Positions 1 to 11,000 of a stretch of DNA of 35,920 nt are shown one piece after another (within the stretch, counting starts at the first letter, position 1; every line of letters starts with the position of its first letter). The DNA comes from Desulfobacterales bacterium. GTDB taxonomy: Bacteria > Desulfobacterota > Desulfobacteria > Desulfobacterales > Desulfatibacillaceae. Both the position numbers and the translations under genes were made by a program. Location of the stretch: positions 1 to 35,920 of the forward strand of contig JAGVGH010000278.1 in the NCBI GenBank assembly GCA_020057225.1, in the 5' to 3' direction. Under the pieces are notes generated by a model, which searched no databases, had not been told where the DNA came from, and was given only the letters and a program-made list of their open reading frames with translations.

Positions 1-20
1 AGCGCAGGTTCACCCGACAA
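1..20. repeat. Right end of a REP-like repeat, cut by the window edge
   Basis: The first 16 bases are identical to positions 20441-20456, which form the right half of a stem-loop in another repeat copy. The rest of this copy lies outside the window. Nothing else recognisable lies between here and the next repeat at 210, apart from a 23-base match to 30396-30418. Confidence 0.5.
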
Positions 21-106
21 TATCCTCATATATCTTTAAGCAAGAATGCTCATATAAGTTAGCGCCTATGGGTTTCAACCCCAGGACATGGAACAGCCAG
101 TATCAC

Positions 107-129
107 CGCAAAAAACGCGGATAATCCGG
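107..129. repeat. 23-base sequence shared (inverted) with 30396-30418
   Basis: A 23-base stretch with a run of six A followed by CGCGGATAATCCGG recurs as an exact reverse complement about 30 kb away at 30396-30418. Both sites are gene-free. It probably belongs to a dispersed intergenic repeat family. No coding or regulatory role is visible. Confidence 0.55.
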
Positions 130-209
130 ACATAGAACCTAAACGCCTCCCAAATGCCCGGTCCGCCCGGGAGGACACCCTCTCCAGCGGCGAAAATCCC
201 TTTTTAACG

Positions 210-370
210 GAGGCAATCGCAAAACTCAAAGAAACGACAAATTTAACGCGGGCCGGATGGTTCCGCCCGAAGGGCATGTTCATCCAACACATAGAAATCA
301 TTTTAGAAATGTTGTGTACACACGGGCCTTGCTGCCCGGAACCTCCCAGCCTGCGCTTTATTTTGCAATA
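210..370 (+). repeat. REP/BIME-like dispersed repeat, copy A
   Basis: This roughly 160-base element matches 18952-19115 in opposite orientation. It contains a 31-base core at about 284-314 that is identical in both copies. On each side of the core is a GC-rich imperfect palindrome (GGCCGG...CCGCCC and GGGCCTTGCTGCCC types). Its right edge (354-369) is shared with copy C at 20381-20396. The two-hairpin layout resembles bacterial interspersed mosaic elements. It lies downstream of the radical SAM operon, where it could also act in mRNA 3'-end protection (inference). Confidence 0.75.
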
Positions 371-434
371 TAACCTGCTGCTTCCGGCGGCGCCCTCCAA
401 GCGCGGACGGCCGCCGCCGCCTCCTGTCTTCCCC

Positions 435-502
435 CTCACGACCCCTGGGCGTAACTTTTCCTCATCCCTCATCCCTTCCCTCTCACGACCCCTGGGCGTA
501 AC
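435..502 (-). repeat. Direct repeat duplicating the 3' end of the peptide gene
   Basis: Positions 435-455 and 482-502 are identical over 21 bases, 47 bases apart. The right copy encodes the last codons of the small peptide gene (ending Y-A-Q-G-S-stop on the minus strand). The left copy repeats the same codons and stop just downstream and can be read as a nine-codon ORF ending S-Y-A-Q-G-S, in which Ser replaces the Cys before Tyr. It may be the remnant of a tandem duplication of the peptide gene. Confidence 0.7.
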
Positions 503-665
503 ACCTCCGGGGCACCAGGCACGTGGGAGCAGGATTGCCAAAACCCCGGCCCTGGGGCGGCGGCAGCTTGCATCCCACCGCCAGCACCTCCTCCGCCACA
601 AGCTCAATCGCCCGAAGCCTGGGCGTTGTGTAGGCGCGCTTCTCCCTCTTGTCCTCATCCGTCAT
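483..665 (-). CDS. Putative radical-SAM-modified (RiPP) precursor peptide, 60 aa
   Basis: This small gene overlaps the 3' end of the radical SAM gene by 11 bases. Its ATG (665-663) follows a GAGGTG ribosome-binding sequence, which suggests translational coupling. The N-terminal half is charged and leader-like (MTDEDKREKRAYTTPRLRAI), with a Y-x-x-P-x-L motif followed by ELVAEEVLAVGCK. Short peptides of the form Y-x-x-P-x-L...E-E-V-L-x-x-x-C-K beside SPASM enzymes are familiar as candidate precursors (from memory). The C-terminal half, the presumed core, is rich in Pro, Gly and Arg, has Cys at residues 31, 48 and 55, and ends AQGS. The modification (for example a thioether at Cys) is unknown. 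A longer in-frame start at 851 exists but lies wholly inside the radical SAM gene and lacks the coupling logic. Confidence 0.72.
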   Translation of the reverse strand: MTDEDKREKRAYTTPRLRAIELVAEEVLAVGCKLPPPQGRGFGNPAPTCLVPRRCYAQGS

Positions 666-1731
666 GGGACACCTCGCTTTCGCCTCCCAAAATGGCCGCG
701 TGCCGCAAATGGGCCATTTGGCAGATATAATCCGACACCGTTTCCGCCGATCCGGTTTCCAGTCCGAAAAAACCCGGGCATGCGTCGCAACACGCGGCTT
801 TATCGCATCGGGCGCAGGGGAAATCCGGCGCAACCGGTTGTTCCCTGACACGCTTCATAAGCGCCCAGCCCTCTTGAAACCTCCCCCCGGCCAGAGGATA
901 AGACGGCTCCCGGACCAAAAGACAGGGCCGGAGCACTCCCCCAGGGTCCACATGAAATTCTGTCAGCCCGGCCCCGCAGTTGTACAGAGCCTCGAACACG
1001 GGCCTGCCGGAGGTTTTCGCGTAGTAGTCGCGCCACAGCTTGAGGCGGCGCGGGTCGGAAAGCTCCTCCGCCACGGCCTCGGCGGGGGAAACCCGGAACG
1101 CGAGAGGCTCTTTGCCTCCGGAAAGCCCGGGCATAATGGCCGCGTCCACCCGGAAATCCACGCCAAGGTCCCGGGCGATATCCCGCATCTGATGGATACC
1201 GCCGGAGTTGAGCGTCATCTGCACGGTCTTAAGGCTCACACGGACCCCCCGGGAGCGCAGCGCGCGGACGCCTTCCAGACAGGCGGAAAACGACCCCGGC
1301 GCGCCTGTCACCCGTGCGCTGGTTTCCGGACCCGCCCCGTACAGGCTCACTTCCACCACGTGGGGAGGATATACCGAGAACGCGTCGAGCGCCTCCGGCG
1401 TAATGACTGTCCCGTTGGTGAAAACCGTGGTGACAATCCCCTGTTTCGCGGCCCGGGTGTAAATTTTTGGAAAATCGGGCCGAAGCAAAGGCTCGCCGCC
1501 TGTAAGCAAGAGGTAGAGGCAGCCTTCTGTTGCCAGGGTGTCCACAAGGGAAAGCCAAAAAGCCTCGGGAAGCTCCTCCTGGTCCGCCGCGTCCCTGGCG
1601 TAGCAGTGGGCGCACCGGAGGTTGCAGCGCCTTGTTAACTCGATGGTCCCGGAAAGGGGCACCCGGAGCGCGGCCATTTTGTGGTTGAGGGAATCGTAGA
1701 ACGCCTGCCTGGTGTTCCGGGAGTCCATCAT
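655..1731 (-). CDS. Radical SAM/SPASM peptide-modifying enzyme
   Basis: This 358-residue radical SAM protein carries the S-adenosylmethionine [4Fe-4S] motif CNLRCAHC (C36, C40, C43) and the GGEP motif at 78-81. Its Cys-rich C-terminal SPASM domain has Cys at 252, 270, 306, 309, 314, 315, 318 and 337, enough for auxiliary iron-sulfur clusters. Family members install thioether, C-C or epimerised linkages in peptides, or mature enzymes. The start codon overlaps the PqqD-like gene's stop (two adjacent ATG codons, 1731 or 1728), and the 3' end overlaps the small Cys-containing peptide gene. The order PqqD-like, SPASM, peptide strongly suggests that the peptide is the substrate. The exact chemistry cannot be read from the sequence. 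Confidence 0.93.
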   Translation of the reverse strand: MMDSRNTRQAFYDSLNHKMAALRVPLSGTIELTRRCNLRCAHCYARDAADQEELPEAFWLSLVDTLATEGCLYLLLTGGEPLLRPDFPKIYTRAAKQGIVTTVFTNGTVITPEALDAFSVYPPHVVEVSLYGAGPETSARVTGAPGSFSACLEGVRALRSRGVRVSLKTVQMTLNSGGIHQMRDIARDLGVDFRVDAAIMPGLSGGKEPLAFRVSPAEAVAEELSDPRRLKLWRDYYAKTSGRPVFEALYNCGAGLTEFHVDPGGVLRPCLLVREPSYPLAGGRFQEGWALMKRVREQPVAPDFPCARCDKAACCDACPGFFGLETGSAETVSDYICQMAHLRHAAILGGESEVSHDG

Positions 1732-2015
1732 CCCTTTCTTTCCACAAGCCCCGCCGCGAGAAGCTCCCCGGCAAAGGCGAGCACCTCTTCCCCGGCGTTT
1801 TCGGGCGCGTTGTCAAAGGCTTCCGCGACCATGCCCGCCACGTCCCCCAGGGTGCGGACGCCGTCCAGGCGCTCCCAGACAAAGGCGCCCACCGGGTCCA
1901 GGGAGTAGATGCGGCGCATGTCCGCGAGCCTGCCCTTGACAGGGACAAGCAGGGTCTCCCCGGCGATTGCCCGGGTCACCACATCCGGCGCCTTTGTGAG
2001 CAACGCTTCCCGCAA
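1728..2015 (-). CDS. PqqD-like RiPP recognition element protein
   Basis: This 95-residue protein has the PqqD-fold pattern: an N-terminal beta-rich half (PDVVTRAIAGETLLVPVKG), the S-L-D-P-V-G-A-F-V-W motif, then helices (DGVRTLGDVAGMVAEAFD). PqqD-like proteins bind precursor leader peptides and present them to the partner radical SAM enzyme. The start is TTG at 2015, chosen because GGGAGG lies just upstream at good spacing. It begins 18 bases after the giant gene's stop, and its own stop overlaps the radical SAM start. It is probably translated from the same mRNA as both. Confidence 0.88.
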   Translation of the reverse strand: MREALLTKAPDVVTRAIAGETLLVPVKGRLADMRRIYSLDPVGAFVWERLDGVRTLGDVAGMVAEAFDNAPENAGEEVLAFAGELLAAGLVERKG

Positions 2016-2033
2016 AGAAAACCTCCCGCCCTG

Positions 2034-5000
2034 TCAGTAGGGCACACCCGGCGGCCGCAGGTCTTTGGGGAATCGCAAGGCCGGGTCGCCGAAAAGATTG
2101 TAAATGGACGGCATAAGGGTATCCCCCGTGCGTCCCCTGTAATTTACAAGAGCCTCCAAAAGCGCGTCGCCCAGCCGCGCCCGGCCCAGAACAAAGACCG
2201 ATTTGACAAGCTCCTCCGAGAGGGTCCGCGCCCGCACATGGAGGGAAAGTCCCGCAGTGGACCACATGGCGATGGCGCCTCCCTGGGGCGTGACGGTCAA
2301 GTCTTCGGAGAGGAAGTCCACGCCCGGAATTTCAAAGCGCCCCACGTTGCAGGTGTAGGCCCCCACCACAGGAAGCCCCGCCGCGGGCGTAAGCCCGGGC
2401 ACGTCGGAGTTGACCAAAAAGCCCTCGTCGGCAAACTGGCCGAACCCGCCATGCCCCATATAGTTGACGAAAACAGCACCCTCCTGCCACGCGCCGATAA
2501 GCGCTTCCCGGGCGTTTTCAACAGTCCGGTTGGAAAGGTAGATTTTGTTCTTCTGGTACTTGGACGGGAAGAGCGCCCCCGCGGCGTCGGAGTCTCCGGG
2601 GAAATTCGAGCCGGCCTGGGGCTGGTCCGCGGCAAGGACGACCCGCTGCTGCCAGGGCGCGGAGTCCCGCGCCTCATAGCTGATGATTTTATCCGCCAGG
2701 GCGAGAAGCTCCGCCGCGGAGGACACGGGAAGCCGCCCCACCGCGATTTCAGGAATCCTGTCATCCCCCTCCACATCCCCGTACAGGCTGTCCGAGGCGA
2801 ACAGGCCCTCGGGCGTGCCCGCCATGATGGCGGGGACGTGGTTGCCGCCGCAGCCCAAAAGCTCTTTGTAATCATAAGAGCCGTCCCCGGCAAGGAGAAC
2901 ATAGAGGGGCGGCGTTGTCCATGTGGAGCGCGCGTGGGCGAGAAACGCCCGGATGGCGGCGGGGTCGTAATTTCCGTGGTTGAACACGTCCATCACGTCC
3001 TCGACCGTGACCACCATGGAAGAGAGGCCCTGGCCCGCGCGGTGGGCGGCCAGGGGTGCCGCGGCGTCCGCAAACGCCCTGGGCGCGATGACCAGCCATT
3101 GGGCGGCGTTGGCCGCGCTTAAAAGGTCCGGAGGGTCTCCCGCGGCGCTCATCCCGGCGGGCGCAAAGGGGTTTGCCATGTCCGCGGCCAGATAGCGCCT
3201 TGCATAGACACCGGGTTCAAAGCTCAAGCGCCATTTGCCCGCCTGGGAATCCACAGTGGTCCCTCCCAGGCGGACCGGCAGGCCCGGGGTGGAAAGGTCA
3301 AAGACGGCAAGGCCGGCGCTGTCAAACCCTCCCACGGTTACCACCGGGTCCTCCAGTCCGTCCATCACAAGCTGGCCGTTTTCCGCCAGGGTTTGGCGGG
3401 GCCATGTCAGGTCGAAGGAGTCCACGGCCACATAGCTGTACTCGGCGCCGGTGTCCAGAAGCGCGGTGACGGTTACAATGTTGCCTGTTTCCGCCAGCAG
3501 GGAGGCGTCAAAATCAAAGGACGCGGTCCGGGAGGCCATGCCGTCCAAAGTGGCGTCTCCCGCCACCGTGCCGTTCACGCGCACCCGGACATGATGGTCC
3601 TCCGCCGCTGTGGCGGAAATCCCTTTGAGCGCCACTTCGATGGACGCGGCGCCCGGGCCGGACGCAAGGCCCGGCGCGTCCACCGTGGCCGTGAGGGTGT
3701 CGCTTTCAGGGACGCCCGCCAAAAGCGTGACCCAGGCCCAGAAATCGGCGTCCGGGTCATCATGGTAATCGGTCAGAGCCTCGTGCTCCTCCTCGAAGTG
3801 CCGGGTGTAAGGGAACACAGAAGGCGCGGACGCGGGGGCCGGGCCGTTTTGCACGGGCGCGGTTCGAAGTTCCGCCGCGGCCTGGAGAATCCACAGGGCG
3901 TCCAGGGTGTCCGCCGCCCCGTCTCCTGTGGCGTCTCCGGCCCAGGCCGGGCGGCTTCCCTCTTGCGGTCCCATTCCCGCGGCGAGCCTTAAAACCGCCA
4001 CCGCGTCGCCGACTCCGGGGGTGCCCGAGCCGTCCACGTCTCCTGTCATTTCCCTGGGCAACAGGCGGCCCTGGCCCGGAGCGAGCCAGTAGATGTTTTC
4101 GGTCGTGTAATTCGATTCCGGGTTTTCCCCGATAAAGAAGAGGGAGGCGTAGTCTTCAGTCGGGAACCAGGGCACGTCCGCGCCCTTGTTGGTGAGCGCG
4201 ATCCCGTTTGCCGCCAGAAGGCTTCTAAACGCCTCCGTTGTCAGTCCCAGAAGGGGCGCGGCATCCGCCGCAAGAATCCGGTGGAGTCCGGGCCGGGCGA
4301 CCTGGATTCGGATGCGCGTTCCCGGCTCCGTGTCCAGGGTCTGCATTCCCTTTTCCGAGGCGGCCGGGGCGGCCTCTTCCGGCGCCGGGGAATCGGCGCG
4401 GGCCGGATGGGGCGCGCTGGCAAACGCCTCCGCGCTGTCCGGAACCCCGTCGGGTCTTTCCCCGGGTGTCACCGTGAAAGGACCATAGACCGGGCGCCTG
4501 CCCCCGGCCTCCAGTTCCACCAGCCTATACACGGACTCTCCCTGCAGGGGCGCGTCCGGGTCAACCAGCCTGTACCATCCGCCCTGGGGCGCGGAGTGGA
4601 AGCCGGGAACAGGCCGCGCGTTGACGCGGGTCCAGGTTTGCGCCCCGGTGTCAAAGCGTTCGAGGTAGAACCCCAGGGTCCGGTTCTCGCTCACGGTCTC
4701 CCAACAGACCACAAGGCGGCCCGCCTCGGCGAATGCTCCAAAGGAGGCGATGACAGCCCGGGTGGCCACCAGGGCGGCCACGCTGTCCAGGTCCACCACC
4801 ACGTCGCCAAGGGGGTCGGTATAGGAAAGGCTGATGTTTTCCGTGTTGTTTGGAGTCACATACAGGCGCCCGTCCCCGGGCACGCTGGTCTCGCTGTCCA
4901 GGGGCAGCTCGAACAGGTAGCGCAGGGAATTGTTGGCGAAAATCCCCGTGTCCGGTCCTGTCTCGTAGAGGGTCACGGTCTCGGAGTCGCCGTCCGGCGA

Positions 5001-8000
5001 GGTGACCGTGACAGTGATGCTCTCGATAAGGTCGGGGTTCTCGTTGTGGTCCGGGTCAAACACCTTGAGGTGGATGGTGTCGTGTTCCTCGTAGATGCTG
5101 AACTCTCCGCCGGGAGTGACAGGGTTGCCCGAGGCGTCGGTGAAGTTCGCCGTGGGGATGCTCCGGACCACGTGGGTGACGGAATCGGTGGCGGGGTCCA
5201 CGAACTCGCCGCTCACCGCATAGACGGTGTTGGTGACAGATCCTGTTTCGGGAGGGTTGTTGACTGTGATCTGATAGGTCACGGTCATGCTCCTGCCCGG
5301 CAGTAGTGAATACGCGTCCGAGGCGGACACGAGGTCCAGCGGCGCGTCCCCGGGCTGGGTTTTGGTGGTGAAGATATTTGTAAAATCAATCCCCTGCACC
5401 CAGGCGGCGAAATTTTCGCCGGTGCGCACGCGCTGGAGCCGGACGGAGGTGTTGGCCGCATACCGCGCGGAGAAATCCGGAGTGGGGTAGTTGTTCCCGT
5501 CGTTAGCTCCGCTGTTGTAGGAAAGGGCCATACTCTGGCTGGGGGAAAGGGCCGTGTCAACGGTCACGTCATAGCTTGTGAGGTCCGAGTCCCCGTTGGC
5601 TTTGAAGCGGTAGTCCACAGCCAGGCCCGAATGGGTGAGGGCGTAAACATCGAAGTCCTTGGCCAGGGCGTAATGCAGGCCAACGGCCACAAGGGTTTCG
5701 TTGGTGTTTTGGGCGACGCCGTTGCCAAGGGTGATGACCGCGCCTTCGAGCTGCCTGCCCGTGCCCTGGGTGTCGGTGAATCCCGTGCCCCAGACCCAGG
5801 TGTTGTCACGGACCACGGAGGAGATGGCGGACGTGTTGTACCCGGTTGTCGCGTCCACGCCCGCGCCGCCCGCCGAGCCTGTCACGTTTCTTCGCTGCAC
5901 GGTCCACTCGCTGCCCCATTCCAAAACCATCACCGTGCTGGTGGAGGCGGCCCGGTTGAGGGTGGCGCTCCGGGACCAGTTGATAGTGCCGGTCCCGGAA
6001 GGCCAGTAGCGCAGATGGCAGCAGGACATGTTGTTTTGCGATGTGTCCGCGCTGTTGATTCCCGCGCCGTTGGCGCCGGCCATGAGCAGAACCTGGTTCA
6101 GGCTGGTCCAGCCTATGGCCGAGGTGTCCGTGCCGCTGGTGACGTTCAAGCCGTGGGAGGTCCGCTGCACGTCCAAAAGCCGGAATCCCTTGGTGCCGGT
6201 GGCGGCGCTGTCCGCGCACTCCACCACTGTCACCACTCCGGTCCAGTTTTGGTTGGACCCGTTTCGTTGCAGGCGGACAACACGCGGTCCGGAGCTTACG
6301 TTGAGGTCGCCCGTGCCAAAGGGATCCTGGATGAGCGAGGCATAGGTCACGTCCGGACCTTCATTCCCGCTCCGGTTGGGCGTGCCCTGGATGATGACGA
6401 AATAGTTGGGCGAAAGGTCCTGGTTCAGCGTGAGGTCGTAGGTGGTTCCCGTGAAGGTTGCCACGGGGATGTAGTATTCCGTCACCCGGAACGCCTGGAC
6501 GGGAGCCGTGACGCTGGTGCTGTTCGCAACGTGGGTGGTGCCGGGCGCCAGGGGGTCTTTCACCACAACCCCGGTGGCCTCGGCAAGACCGGTGTTGGCC
6601 ACTGTCACCGTGTAGGTCACTGTATCCCCGGGATAGAGCGGATCCACTCCGTCCGATGTTTTATCCACTGTCAGCCGCGTCACCTGGGCTGTATCCGTCG
6701 AGGAGTTGTTGCCGGTGTTGGTTTCCCCGGTTCCCGTGTTCACCGTGGCCGTGTTGGAGACACTGGGGAAGGCCGCGTCCAGAACGGTGACCGTCACTGT
6801 GATGGGCGGCAGACTTTCCCCGGGTCCCAGGGGACTGCCCGCCGAGACCGGATAGGTCCAGGTCACGGTGGGCACGCCTGTTTCGTTGACCGTCCATCCC
6901 GGGGCCGAACCGGACACATAGGAAACGCCCGCCGGGAAGGTGTCTGTCACGGTGACCTGGGAGGTCTGGGTCGCCGTGCCGCTGTTGGAAACGGATATCG
7001 CATACTGGGCGGTCTGGTTTACTGAAAACGCGCCTGTGTGGGCTTTGAAAACCGCCAGGTCCACTCCCGGCGCGGGCAGCACCTCCAGGGAGGCGATGCC
7101 CGTGTGGGTCACCTGGTTTTCCGTGCCCTCCTTGGCCCGCACCGTGGCTGTCCAGAAGCCCACAGGACCGTTGGACGGGATGTTTAAGGCGTACTCGTAG
7201 GTCTTGGTGGCCGCGCCCGAATCGTTGACCATGGGCATGGCGGCGCCCGAAACCACGGTGTCGCCGTTGGCGTCCACCACGTCCAGGGTGGCGGATGTGA
7301 TGTCCGCGGAGCCAAAGGGGTCCCCCGCAACAGCCCGCACATACACGGTGTTGGCCACGTTGGCCTGGGCCACCAGGGTTCCGCCCGCGTAGGCCGCCGT
7401 GTAAAAGCCCACCGAGTCCACATTGATGACAGTGTTGAACTGCATCTCTGTGAAGGACCGCAGGCCCGAAACCGTGTCCAGGGGATACACCCGTATCTGG
7501 CGCGTGCCGGTTCCGCTCTCGAGAAGAGCCACATTGACGTTGAGCCAGGAGCCTGCGGGAATGGTGATATCCGTGGCCGGCGTGATGGCCAGGTTGGCCG
7601 TGAAAAGCTGCACCACGGTGGTCAGCGCGCCCGTGAAGTTCCACGTGTAGGTGCCGATGGTTTGGGTAACCGCGCCCGCGGCCGAGAGTGTCACCCGGAC
7701 GTTTCGGTTTGTGGTGGTGTCCCCGGCGCGGGTCATGAGGAGATAAACGGGAATGACTCCCTGGTCCCGCTCGATCACGATGGCCCTTTGGGCCACGGGT
7801 GTAAGCGGCCAGTTGGTCGAGGCGTTCTCGTTGATTTGCACGTAGTTTTGAGGAGCCGCCGGGGGTGTCCGAACAAGGGTGGGACTCTGGCTGAGATACA
7901 GGGGCTTGGTGCCCGCGCCGGGAAGCTGGGAGTCCTGCACATAGACCGTGGGGGCTGTTGCCGTGCCGCCAGGGCCTGCGGGGTTGGTGATGGCCGCGCT

Positions 8001-11000
8001 GTTGTTGATGGCGGTTCCCGCGGCCAGCGGGGTGTCAACGCGCAGCGAAAACACAACGTCCGTTTGCCCGTAGGCCGGAACCGAAATCCCCGTGACAGAC
8101 AGCCTTCCCGTGCCGTTGGCCCCTCCCGCGAGCATCTGACACGTTGCGCCGGGGGGACACGAAACCGCCTGGGGAGTGTTGGTGTTGGCGGGCATGTCAT
8201 CGCTTAAGGTCACTCCCGAGACCGCCACGCCCCCGCTTTCGACAACCGTCACCGTGTACATGAGGGTGTCGCCGGGGTTCACATCCCCGCCGTTCACGTC
8301 CCCCACGTCCTTGACCGGGGCGGAGAGGTCCGGGCCGATGACCACGGTGGGGTCGCTGAACGAGTTGTTGCCTGTGTCCGGGTCCGCGTAGGCCACAGGC
8401 GCGGTGACCGTGACCGAGTTGGTCACCGAGGAGACCGCGGCCGCCCCAGGCCGCACCACGAGTTCGATAATAGGAAGCCCTGTCCCTGGCCGGAATCCGC
8501 CCACGCAGGGATTGGTAAAGGTGATGGCGGGAAGCGCCGCCGTGTTGACAGTCCAGCCTGTGGCCGATGCCGAGACAAACGTCATTCCCGCGGGCAGGAC
8601 ATCGGTCACGGTTATCGGATGGGTCACGAGGTTTTCCGTGATGGTGCTGGGCCCCGCGTTATAGACCTCGATCCAGTAGAGCGCGTCCACGCCGGACTGG
8701 AAGTTACCGATGTGGCTTTTGATGGTGTAAATGTCCGCGGTGGGCTGGGAATAGACCCTTATGTCCTCGTCGGTCTCCGGATCCTCTCCCGGGGGTGTGC
8801 CCGCGTCCTGGGCGATGATGCCGTTGTCGTCAATGGCCCCGGTCTCTGTGCTGGCGGCGCTGGCCGTGTTATCGTAGGTTCCCGCCGCGACTCCGACGGT
8901 GCTGACGGTGAAGGCTATGGAGAGGGCGCCGCCGGGACTGATGGTCCATGTGCCCCAGGTGAGGCTGGACGCGCCCGCGGCGGGGGTGAGGAATCCGGTG
9001 CGCGACGCGCCGGTTTCCACAATGGTGTCTGTGGAGGCAAGCGGCATTCCGCCGACAAGGGTGTCCGAGACCGTGACCCCGGTGAGGGGAAGGGTGCCGG
9101 TGTTTCGTACCACCACGCGATAAACAGCGGTGGGATAGGCCGGGTCCGAGACCGCCACCAGGGCGTCCTTGTCAATGGTCATCCAGTGCCGGACGGTGAT
9201 GTCCTCGTCGGTTTCCGGGTCCAGGCCCGGCGGCGTGTCCAGGTCCTGGGCCACGGCGCCCGAGTCGTCAACAGGCCCGGTTTCAGCGCTCTGGGCAAGG
9301 GCGCCGTTGTCGTAGGTTCCCTCGGCCACCGTGGCCGCCACGGCCACGTCAAAGGTGATGGCGACGCTGCCCCCGGACTGGATGGTCCATGTTCCCCAAA
9401 GCGGCGTGCCGGTGCCCGCCGTTGGATTGGTTGTGCTGGTGCGCGTGGCGCTTTCGGCGGTGATGGAGACGGTGCCGGCGTAGGTGAATCCCGGCTGGAG
9501 GTAGTCCTGGGCGGTCACGCCGGTGACCTGGGTGGCGCTGGAGTTCCGGAGCGTGATGGTGTAGCGCGCGTTCCCGGGCGCGAGAACCTCGGGCGTGCCG
9601 GTGTCCTTGTCTATGGTGAGGGCTGTGACGGTTATGTCCTCGTCGTTTTCCGGGTCCTCGTTGCCGGGAGTGCCCAGATCCTGGGCCGCGGTGCCGATAT
9701 CGTTGATGTCGCCCGTCTGGGTGCTGTATGCCTCCAGAGTGTTGTCATACACCCCGGGCGCGACAGCCGCCCCCGCGTTGACCCGGAAAACGATGGTGAC
9801 CCCGCCCCCGGCCTGAAGGTCCCATCCCCCCCAGTAAGGCGTGGTGTCTCCGGCGGAGGGATTGTCCGTCCAGGTGCGGGTCCCGTTGGTGAGCGTGATG
9901 GAAAGATTGGAGTTGAAGGTGAAGCCTGTGGGCAGGGTGTCTGAAAAGTCCACATCGGTAACAGGCGTATCGCTAATGTTCCTGGCTGTTATGGTGTAGT
10001 CCGCGGTGCCTCCGGACTGGGCGTAGGGAGTCGCCGCGTCCTTGTCCACCACCAGGGAGGTCACCTGCATAATGGCGTTGTCCCAGGGGGAGAACACCTG
10101 GCTTCCCTCAAGCCGCTCGCCGCGCGCCCGGGCCGTGTTGACCGCGATCATGCCCTGGGTCACGGTGGCGTCGGTGACGATGCCGAACGTGAGGTTGAGG
10201 GTTTCCCCAGTGCGCATGTTGAGCCCGCCCAGGGTGGCGTTGGACCAGGTAATGTTCTGCCCGGCTATGGAGGGGTTGGCGGCGGTGCCCAGAATGAGGG
10301 AGTTGTCCGGCAACTGGATGACGGTGCTGTCCGCCACATAGCTCCATCCGGCGGGCAAAAGGTCGGACACGGAGATGTTGAGCACGGGGAATTCGTAGGT
10401 GGTGATGGTAAGCGACACGGTGGAGACCTTGCCCGCCACGGGCGCCACCACTGACGGGTCAACGGTCTTGTCAATGGCCAGGGTGAGGTCCAGCCAGTCC
10501 CTGTCCATGGGCAAAATGGTGGAGCCGAGGTCGAGATAGGGCACGCTTGTCCCGGCCCTGTCCGGGTCCTGGCCCCAGGTCACGACGATGGGGCTGGTCG
10601 AGAAAATATGCATGCCCGTGTTGTTGTTGTCCGGGTCAAAAATCTTTTGGGCCTCCAGGCGGTCCAGAGTGTAGGTCTGGTCAATCACGCCATCGGTGGG
10701 GGAGAAATCCACGAACACCACGGTCTCGTCCTGGGTCACGGTGACATAGGCCGGGGAGCCGTTGTTGGCCGGTGGAACCTGGGAGGTGCCGGGCGCCCAG
10801 GTGAGATGGTAGTCGTCCGTGAGCACATTGGCGGGAACCAGGCTGTAGCCCCACTCGTAGGTGATGGATTCGGCGTCCGAGGAGCCAATACCCCAGAAGA
10901 TGTCGTCGGAGTAGAGATATACGCCGGAATTTACGGGGACATACCTGCCCGCCCCGTCGGAGTAAGAGAGTGTTGTCCGGGCACCCACTAAAAACTGGCC

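Noticed and set aside
59-658. 199-codon minus-strand ORF
   Set aside because: It runs through the REP-like repeat and overlaps the precursor peptide in another frame. The composition is Arg/Gly-rich shadow sequence with no motif.
649-1638. 329-codon plus-strand ORF
   Set aside because: It is antisense to the radical SAM gene, whose CxxxCxxC and SPASM cysteines establish the real frame.
5631-9944. Several 180-460-codon plus-strand ORFs across the giant gene
   Set aside because: All are shadows of the repetitive, GC-biased minus-strand coding sequence, Gly/Arg/His-rich and without domains.
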